Below, piece after piece: positions 32,269 through 39,619 of a stretch of 39,619 nucleotides of DNA. The notes beneath the pieces were generated by a model, which was not told the DNA's origin, ran no database searches, and saw only the letters and a program-made list of their open reading frames with translations. How positions within the stretch are numbered: the first letter of the stretch is position 1; the number at the start of each line of letters is the position of its first letter. The position numbers and the translations under genes are program-made. This DNA comes from Acidovorax sp. (GTDB lineage Bacteria; Pseudomonadota; Gammaproteobacteria; Burkholderiales; Burkholderiaceae_C), in assembly GCA_031277855.1 (NCBI GenBank), contig JAITLO010000020.1, positions 1 through 39,619 of the forward strand. The letters are read 5' to 3'.

Positions 32269-32309
32269 ACGAATCTGCGAGAATTTACGGACACTCCTCG
32301 CCTGTCTGT

Positions 32310-33242
32310 ATGCCTGACACCTCCACCCTCACGCTCAGCCAATACCAGTCGGTGTGCGACAGCCTGCCCGATCCGACCTTTATCCTGACCGAATCCGGCC
32401 GCTACGCTGCCCTCCTGGGAGGCAAGGACAAGCGCTACTACCACGACGGCAGCAGCCTGGTCGGCAAGTGGATTGCCGATGTGCTCACGGCTTCCAAGGC
32501 GCAGTGGTTTATGCAGCAAATCCACCATGCGTTGGCCAGCAAGAAAATGCTGGTGGTGGAGTACGAACTCAGCGCACACGATGTGCTGGGCCTACCCACC
32601 GATGGACCGGTGGAGCCCATCTGGTTTGAGGGCCGCATCACGGCGCTGGAGCAGTTGTATGGCGGCGAAAAAGCTGTGGTCTGGGTGGCCAGCAACATCA
32701 CGGCCAGCAAGCGCATGCAGCAGTTGCTGCAGCAACAGGCCATGTGTGATGAGCTGACAGGCCTGCCCAACCGGCGGCGTTTGATGCAGGTGCTGGAGCA
32801 GGCCTATGCCGACTTCTGCAGCCAGAACCGCTCCGCCTGCCTGATGAGCTTTGATGTGGACCACTTCAAGGCCATCAACGACGGCCTGGGCCACCCTGCT
32901 GGCGACCGGGCCCTGCGCGATCTGGCCCGTGCGGTGCAGCAGCTGGCAGCGGCCCAGGACTGGGTATGCCGCCTGGGCGGAGATGAGTTTGCCATTGTCT
33001 GCCAGGATCGCAGCCTGGCCGATATCACTGCCTTTGCCCAGCAACTGTTGCAGACCGGGCGCCAGGTGCTGCAGCCCTATGCCACCCAGGGCCCGGCGCC
33101 GGCCCTGAGCCTGGGCATTGCCCATTTCCTGCCCTCGGACCTGAGCATGGAAGACATCATGCGCCGTGCCGATCAGGCCTTGTACATCCCCAAGACCCAG
33201 GGTGGGCACCAGGTGAGCAGCAGCTACCGTTACGTGGACTGA
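32310..33242 (+). CDS. PAS-GGDEF diguanylate cyclase
   Basis: A 310-residue protein with a PAS-type sensor domain (residues ~10-130, starting QYQSVCDSLPDPTFILTESGRYAALLGG) and a GGDEF domain (DELTGLPNRRRL near 148 to the end). The active-site loop LGGDEFAIV is intact, so it should make cyclic di-GMP. The position of the inhibitory RxxD site is AAQD, so product inhibition is probably lost. Near the end the usual GRN is replaced (QGGHQV). No membrane helix is visible, so sensing is cytosolic. The frame is open upstream into the preceding gene, but ATG 32310 starts directly at the PAS domain. Confidence 0.88.
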   Translation: MPDTSTLTLSQYQSVCDSLPDPTFILTESGRYAALLGGKDKRYYHDGSSLVGKWIADVLTASKAQWFMQQIHHALASKKMLVVEYELSAHDVLGLPTDGPVEPIWFEGRITALEQLYGGEKAVVWVASNITASKRMQQLLQQQAMCDELTGLPNRRRLMQVLEQAYADFCSQNRSACLMSFDVDHFKAINDGLGHPAGDRALRDLARAVQQLAAAQDWVCRLGGDEFAIVCQDRSLADITAFAQQLLQTGRQVLQPYATQGPAPALSLGIAHFLPSDLSMEDIMRRADQALYIPKTQGGHQVSSSYRYVD

Positions 33243-33298
33243 TACGGTTTGGTCTTCCGTCTCACGCCATTGGCTCGCCTTGCCAGCCCGGGTGCTGC

Positions 33299-34162
33299 TT
33301 ACATGCCCAGCTGCTGTGCATGCCAGCACAGGTGGTCGTCGATAAAGCTCTGGATGAAGTAATAGCCGTGGTCATAGCCTGCATGGCGGCGCAGCGTGAG
33401 CGGCTGGCCCAGCTTGTCGCATGCGGTCTCGAATGCCTCGGGCAGCAGCTGTTTTTCATGCAGGAATTTATCGGCCAGGCCCTGGTCCACCAGGATGCCG
33501 GCCGGGTAGGGCGGCTTGGGCTGCGCGGCCATCAGCGCGCTGGCATCGTGCTGCGCCCAGACGGCCTGGTGGGTTTCCAGCGTCCCTCCCAGGTAGCCGG
33601 CAAAGGCCTTCTGCCCCCAGGGGCAGTGCATGGGATTGGTAATGGGGGCAAAGGCCGACAGGCTTTTGAAGCGGCCCGGGTGGCGTAGGGCCAGCGTCAG
33701 CGCGCCATGGCCGCCCATGCTATGGCCACAAATGCCCAGGCGCTGCGTGTCGATGGGCAGGTGGCGGGCCAGCAAGGGAATCAGCTCATCCATCAGATAG
33801 CTTTCCATGCGCCAGTGGCGCTCCCACGGGGCTTGCTGGGCATCGAGGTAAAAGCCTGCACCCACGCCAAAGTCCCAGCTGTCCGCCTCACCGGGCGCGT
33901 TGGCGCCACGCGGGCTGGTATCGGGGGCGACCAAGGCCATGTTCAGCGCGGCGGCCAGGCGCTGGGCGCCGGCCTTGGTCATAAAGGTCTCTTCGGTGCA
34001 AGTCAGTCCGGCCAGATACAGCAGGGCCGGTACCTTCTCTCCCATCACGGCCTTGGGCGGCAGATAGACCGAGAACTTCATCGCCAGGCCGATCTCGCGC
34101 GAGTCGTGCTGGTAGAAGCGCTGGGCGCCACCAAAACAGGCGTGGGCAGATTTGAGTTCCAT
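33299..34162 (-). CDS. fghA: S-formylglutathione hydrolase
   Basis: A 287-residue alpha/beta hydrolase of the esterase D family, hydrolysing S-formylglutathione to formate and glutathione. The nucleophile elbow GHSMGGHGAL is near residue 147; the catalytic Asp (VDQGLADKFL) and His (GYDHGYYF) follow. LYLAGLTCTEETFMTKAGAQ and APDTSPRGANAPGE are diagnostic. AGGAG lies 6 bases before the ATG. It follows adhC on the same strand with a REP-containing gap of about 200 bp, completing glutathione-dependent formaldehyde oxidation. Confidence 0.95.
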   Translation of the reverse strand: MELKSAHACFGGAQRFYQHDSREIGLAMKFSVYLPPKAVMGEKVPALLYLAGLTCTEETFMTKAGAQRLAAALNMALVAPDTSPRGANAPGEADSWDFGVGAGFYLDAQQAPWERHWRMESYLMDELIPLLARHLPIDTQRLGICGHSMGGHGALTLALRHPGRFKSLSAFAPITNPMHCPWGQKAFAGYLGGTLETHQAVWAQHDASALMAAQPKPPYPAGILVDQGLADKFLHEKQLLPEAFETACDKLGQPLTLRRHAGYDHGYYFIQSFIDDHLCWHAQQLGM

Positions 34163-34232
34163 GGGGTACTCCTAAAAGCAAAGCTGCCAGCGCTTGAGGG
34201 GCAAGCGTTTGCAGCGGTTTTATCTTGGCTTT

Positions 34233-34341
34233 CCCCTCACCCCCACCCTCTCCCCAGAGGGGCGAGGGAGTGGAGTCAGCACACTCTTTTAAAGGGGCGG
34301 AGGGAGTTTCGTCATCACCCTCTCCCGCAGGCGGGAGAGGG
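34233..34341. repeat. Pair of REP-like palindromes between adhC and fghA
   Basis: Two GC-rich stem-loops: CCCTC-T-CCCC-AGA-GGGG-C-GAGGG (34246-34268) and CCCTCTCCCGC-AG-GCGGGAGAGGG (34318-34341). The latter has a perfect 11-bp stem. Such paired palindromes resemble REP/BIME elements and may act as a partial terminator or mRNA stabiliser. A further CGCTTG/CAAGCG dyad lies at about 34190-34205. Confidence 0.75.
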
Positions 34342-34365
34342 CAGGGTGAGAGTGGGCGCTGCCGC

Positions 34366-36378
<2,013 letters not shown>

Positions 36379-36382
<4 letters not shown>

Positions 36383-37203
36383 GCAGCCACCCCTTGCAGC
36401 GACTTGGCAGCCTCTTCGCGCAGCACATGCAAGATGTCGCGCTTGAGGGCGCCAAAGCGCGGGTCGGCCACCAGATCGGCAAAGCTGCGCGGGCGCTCAA
36501 AAGGCACGGGCAATTCCTCGCGCACGCGGCCGGGGCGCGATGACAGCAGCACCACGCGGTCGGCCAGGAACAAGGCCTCATCCACATCGTGGGTCACAAA
36601 CAAAATGGTGGTGCGCTTGTGCTGCCAGATGTGGGTGAGCAGCTCCTGCATGGCCAGCCGGGTCTGGGCATCCAGGGCGCCAAAGGGCTCATCCATCAAC
36701 AGGATTTCCGGCTCCGGCAACCAGGCGCGGGCCAGGGCGGCGCGCTGGCGCATGCCGCCGGACAGCTGCCAGGGCTGGTGGTCGGCAAAGTCGGCCAGGC
36801 CCACCAGACGCAGAAATTCGTCGGCACGGGCCGCGTAGTCGGCCGCGCGCTGGCCTGCCATGCGCGGGCCAAAGCCCACGTTCTGGCGCACGCTGAGCCA
36901 GGGGAACAGCGTGGGTTGCTGGAACACCATGCCGCGCTCCGGCCCCGGGCCGGTAATGGGGTGACCGTCGCACAGCAGCCGGCCGCTGTCGGGTTGCTCA
37001 AAGCCGGCCACCAGATTCAGCAGCGTGGACTTGCCGCAGCCCGAGGCGCCCAGCAGGCAGACCAGTTCGCCATGGCGCAGCGACAGCGAAACATCGCTGA
37101 GCACCTGCTGTGGCGCGCTGCTGCCTGGCTGGGCAAAGCCTTTGCTCACGCCTTGGATCTGGATGCGGCCCTGGCCTGTTGGTATGTGGTGTGGCTGGCT
37201 CAT
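36379..37203 (-). CDS. ABC transporter ATP-binding protein, sulfonate/taurine/nitrate type
   Basis: A 274-residue ATPase of the SsuB/TauB group. Walker A GASGCGKST at residues 52-60, the Q-loop (VFQQPTLFPWLSVRQNV), signature LSGGMRQRAALARA, Walker B ILLMDEPFGALD and the switch His (VTHDVDEAL) are all present, so it should be active. It overlaps the permease stop and the racemase start by four bases each. The family imports taurine, alkanesulfonates, nitrate or related small anions; the actual ligand is unknown. Confidence 0.9.
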
Positions 37204-38069
37204 GCGTCTTTCCCTGCCCAGGGGGCGTAGCGGCGTTGCAGCTGCACCAGCAGCAGGTCAAAGCCATAGCCGATCAGGCCCAGCAGCAAAATGCCCAGCA
37301 TCACCACATCGGTACGCAGATAGCTGCCGGCATTGATCACCATCCAGCCCAGGCCGGAGTTGGCGGCCACCATTTCGGCGGCGATCAGCGAGGTCCAGCC
37401 TATGCCAATGGCCAGGCGCACGGTGGTGAACAGCTCGGGCAGGGCGTGGGGCAGCACCACATGGCTGAACAGCTGGCGGCGGCTGGCGCCCAGGGTCTGG
37501 GCCGCGCGCAGCCTGGCCTGGCTGACATGGGCCACGGCGGCGGCGGCGCCGACGACGATGCTCAGCACGGTGGCGATAAAGATCAGAAAGAACTTGGCAC
37601 CCTCACCAATGCCAAACCAGACGATGACCAGGGGCACCAGCGCAATCTTGGGCAGAGGGCGCAGAAACTGCACAAAGGGGTTGAGCGCGGCGGAGAGCGT
37701 GGGCGACAGGCCCATGGAAAGCCCCAGGGGCACGCCCAGCAAAATGGCGGCCGCAAAGGCCAGCAGGGCGCGCAGCGTGCTGGTCAGCAGGTGTTGCCAC
37801 AGCGGCGTCTGGCGATAGCCCTCCTGTACCAATTCAAGCAGGGTATGCCACAGCTCGGAGGGGGCCGGCAGCATCAGCGGATCCACCCAGCCCAGACTGC
37901 CGCTGGCCTGCCACAGCAGCAGCACGCCCAGCACGCTGGTGGCGCTGACCAGGGCCAGCCGGGTGGGTGCGGACAGTCTGGGGGCGGGCCGCGCAGATGG
38001 CGCCTGCGCTGCGGGTGCCGTGGCGGGCGGCAGGTACAGCGGCAGCGAGGTTGGCGAAGACAAGGACAT
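37200..38069 (-). CDS. ABC transporter permease, sulfonate/taurine type
   Basis: A 289-residue inner-membrane permease with about six helices after a Pro/Ala-rich cytosolic N-terminus of ~35 residues. LPKIALVPLVIVWFGIGEGAKFFLIF and TLGASRRQLFSHVVLPHALPELFTTVRLAIGIGWTSLIAAEM (the EAA coupling loop region) are characteristic of SsuC/TauC permeases. It is followed by the ATPase gene with a four-base overlap and preceded, 11 bases away, by the binding-protein gene. Confidence 0.92.
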   Translation of the reverse strand: MSLSSPTSLPLYLPPATAPAAQAPSARPAPRLSAPTRLALVSATSVLGVLLLWQASGSLGWVDPLMLPAPSELWHTLLELVQEGYRQTPLWQHLLTSTLRALLAFAAAILLGVPLGLSMGLSPTLSAALNPFVQFLRPLPKIALVPLVIVWFGIGEGAKFFLIFIATVLSIVVGAAAAVAHVSQARLRAAQTLGASRRQLFSHVVLPHALPELFTTVRLAIGIGWTSLIAAEMVAANSGLGWMVINAGSYLRTDVVMLGILLLGLIGYGFDLLLVQLQRRYAPWAGKDA

Positions 38070-38080
38070 GCTGCCCCCGC

Positions 38081-39097
38081 TTACTTGGCGGCCGCAGCGC
38101 GCTGCAGATACCGGGTGTTGATAAAGGGGCCGTAGCTGACCGGAATCTCCTGCTTGCGCAGCTCGCCAATGCTGGCCAGGAACTCGGCAGAGTCCTTGTA
38201 GGCCCGGGTGATCAGCGAGTTCGCCTTGGTCTGGTCGTCACCGATAAAGGCCGGCGTCAGCTGTTGCTGCAGCGAGGGATATTCCAGCCCGGCCAGGGTG
38301 GTGCGCACGCTGTCGGCCTGAATGTCCAGGTGCTTGGCAATGGCCTGCACCGCGCCTTCTTCGTCCTTTTGGTACTGGTCCACCTTGTCTTGCACCACGC
38401 GCAGGAATTTGGCGACCAGCTCGGGGTGCTGCTCGGCAAACTCCTTGCGCACCACGAAGTTGTTGAAGACCAGCACCTGGTGTTTTTGCAGGTCCTTGGT
38501 GGCGTAAATCTGCTTGCCGCCACTGGCCTCCAGCTGCTGGGTGAAAGGGCCCCAGACATAGGCGGCGTCGATGTCGCGGCGCTTCCAGGCGGCCACGATT
38601 TCGGCGGGCTTGAGCGTCAGCGTCTTGATCTTGCTGCGGTCCACCTTGGCAAGTTTCACCGCCTGCTCGAAAGCGTATTGGGCGGTGGAATTGGCCGGGT
38701 AGGCCACGGTCTTGCCCTCCAGGCTTTTGAGGTCGGCTATGCCGTCGCGGGCAATCAAACGTTCGGCCGTGGCAATGATTTCCGGCGTGCCAATCACCTC
38801 AATCGGCAGCTTGCGCGCAATGCCGGCGGCGGCGGGGCTGGAGCCAAAACGGGCAATGTCGATTTCCTTGGCGGCAAACAGGCTCAGCACATCGGCACCC
38901 GAGGCGAACTGCACCCACCGGGTCTTGGTGCCAAAGGCCTTGTCGAAAGAACCATCGATCTTGCCCAGCACCCATACGCGCGGGCCGCCGGCCCAGGCCA
39001 GGCGTACCTCGGCGGGCAGGTTCTGGGCGAAGGAGGGCAATGTGGACAGGCCTAGCACAGCAGCGGCGGCAATGCGGGTCAGGGAAAGGCGGGGCAT
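38081..39097 (-). CDS. ABC transporter periplasmic binding protein, sulfonate/taurine type
   Basis: A 338-residue protein with a 25-residue signal peptide (ends PSFAQ). EVRLAWAGGPRVWVLGKIDGSFDKAF, RFGSSPAAAGIARKLPIEVI, LEGKTVAYPANSTAQYAFEQAVK and RRDIDAAYVWGPFTQQLEASGG match the TauA/SsuA-like fold. The ATG at 39097 has AAGGA 6 bases upstream; the longer frame does not start with a signal peptide. It is the first gene of the four-gene operon. A 10-bp inverted repeat overlaps its ribosome site. Confidence 0.9.
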   Translation of the reverse strand: MPRLSLTRIAAAAVLGLSTLPSFAQNLPAEVRLAWAGGPRVWVLGKIDGSFDKAFGTKTRWVQFASGADVLSLFAAKEIDIARFGSSPAAAGIARKLPIEVIGTPEIIATAERLIARDGIADLKSLEGKTVAYPANSTAQYAFEQAVKLAKVDRSKIKTLTLKPAEIVAAWKRRDIDAAYVWGPFTQQLEASGGKQIYATKDLQKHQVLVFNNFVVRKEFAEQHPELVAKFLRVVQDKVDQYQKDEEGAVQAIAKHLDIQADSVRTTLAGLEYPSLQQQLTPAFIGDDQTKANSLITRAYKDSAEFLASIGELRKQEIPVSYGPFINTRYLQRAAAAK

Positions 39098-39106
39098 GGA
39101 GAATCC

Positions 39107-39147
39107 TTCATCTGAAATAGTTGTTAAGAAATCTAACTTCAGATGAA
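39107..39147 (-). promoter_or_regulatory. Inverted repeat overlapping the ribosome site of the binding-protein gene
   Basis: TTCATCTGAA (39107-39116) and TTCAGATGAA (39138-39147) are a perfect 10-bp inverted repeat 21 bases apart. One arm overlaps the Shine-Dalgarno sequence (39104-39108 on the complement). TTCATT and TTAGAT, 16 bases apart on the minus strand, could be the promoter. The repeat may be a regulator operator or an mRNA hairpin that hides the ribosome site. Confidence 0.6.
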
Positions 39148-39281
39148 TTTGGAATGAAGTACGGTTTGCGTATATCGATAGCCGAATTTCGCCCATGCGT
39201 GGGGTCGTGCCGCGGTGTTGTTTCGTTATTCGAAATTGGAGCAGCGCTACCATGCGCGCCAACTCCACCCCTATCCTGGAT

Positions 39282-39353
39282 ATGACAAGCCACACTTCTC
39301 GCCACCTCTTGCGGATTGCCCCGTCCATTCTTGCTGCCAATCTGGCCAGTTAG
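39282..39353 (+). pseudogene. Possible N-terminal fragment of ribulose-phosphate 3-epimerase (rpe)
   Basis: A short frame reads MTSHTSRHLLRIAPSILAAN then LAS and stop. RIAPSILAANLA resembles the conserved Rpe start RIAPSILSADFA, where the active-site Ser follows the first strand. The frame ends where the large folded repeat begins, so this could be an rpe copy broken by that element. It is short, and chance similarity is not excluded. Confidence 0.4.
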
Positions 39354-39619
39354 AGCGTGCTCACGATCTCCTCGCGGCGCGCCAGTGTCTTTGCGGGATG
39401 GGATACAAGGCGCGATACCGCAGCAATAGCCGTGCTATTGCGAGGATTCGCAACACAGTAGACCGCCCGCAAAGCCACTGGCCCGAAGGGTTGGAGCGAA
39501 ATCGGGCGATTTCTTCGCGCTGGTTCTTGCTTGCACACGGGTGCAAGCTGCACTCCATCGGCTCGAACTCATCCCGATTGCGCTCCAACGCGCCTGCGTA
39601 GAGATCGTAAACACGTTCT
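39352..39619. repeat. Two-armed palindromic element (268 bp), reaching the window end
   Basis: Its ends, 39352-39370 and 39601-39619, pair at 17 of 19 positions. Inside are two long arms. Arm A pairs GCCAGTG and TTTGCGGG (39381-39397) with CCCGCAAA and CACTGGC (39466-39482) and is topped by GCAATAGC-CGT-GCTATTGC (39423-39441). Arm B pairs 39491-39506 with 39573-39588 at 15 of 16 positions and is topped by GCTTGCAC-ACGG-GTGCAAGC (39529-39548). No transposase is encoded. It looks like a MITE-like or RNA-structured repeat. Confidence 0.85.

Noticed and set aside
39215..39601. 128-residue plus-strand frame near the window end
   Set aside because: It crosses the folded repeat element; the protein has no motifs, and the palindromic DNA structure explains the sequence.

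Overview
The window is a stretch of bacterial chromosome from the Burkholderiales, most likely a Comamonadaceae member and plausibly Comamonas. The GC-rich coding, the gene families and several intergenic repeats that look familiar from that family point there; this assignment is inference and was not checked by a search. Coding is dense on both strands, except for one visibly AT-rich insert at about 18.6-22.4 kb.

Layout. 1-3.4 kb: 3' end of etfA, a FadE-type acyl-CoA dehydrogenase and a nitronate monooxygenase-like flavoprotein. 3.5-4.25 kb: a secreted protein of unknown function. 4.7-11.2 kb: a complete cytochrome bd operon (cydD-cydC-cydA-cydB-cydX) behind a sigma70-like promoter and an FNR/ANR-type box, closed by a clear terminator. 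11.3-15.1 kb: a DUF3014 protein, a GbsR/MarR-type regulator, rnk, and a SplB-like radical SAM protein whose start codon abuts a perfect LexA box. 15.3-18.4 kb: a LysR regulator divergent from phnX, then an EamA transporter with a histidine-rich tail. 18.6-22.4 kb: the AT-rich insert, with a predicted membrane-anchored PIN-like protein, a small ABM-domain protein and a YfjP-like GTPase. 22.4-25.7 kb: two GNAT acetyltransferases, an SDR oxidoreductase with a decayed partial copy nearby, and two small proteins (one DUF6882-like). 25.9-27 kb: gldA. 27.2-31.5 kb: a minus-strand operon (HAD, Bug-type binding protein, DSD1-type PLP enzyme, RidA) divergent from a LysR gene. 31.5-33.2 kb: an unknown protein and a PAS-GGDEF protein. 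33.3-35.5 kb: adhC and fghA, glutathione-dependent formaldehyde oxidation. 35.7-39.1 kb: a sulfonate/taurine-type ABC transporter coupled to an Asp/Glu racemase-family gene. 39.1-39.6 kb: a possible rpe fragment and a large folded repeat.

The signals best worth following are not ordinary genes. Two copies of a ~95-nt hairpin element (12.3 and 15.1 kb) show four compensated base-pair changes. A 268-bp two-armed palindromic element fills the last bases of the window. A LexA box sits on a putative radical SAM DNA-repair gene. The AT-rich insert holds a PIN-like/transmembrane protein that could be a defence effector.
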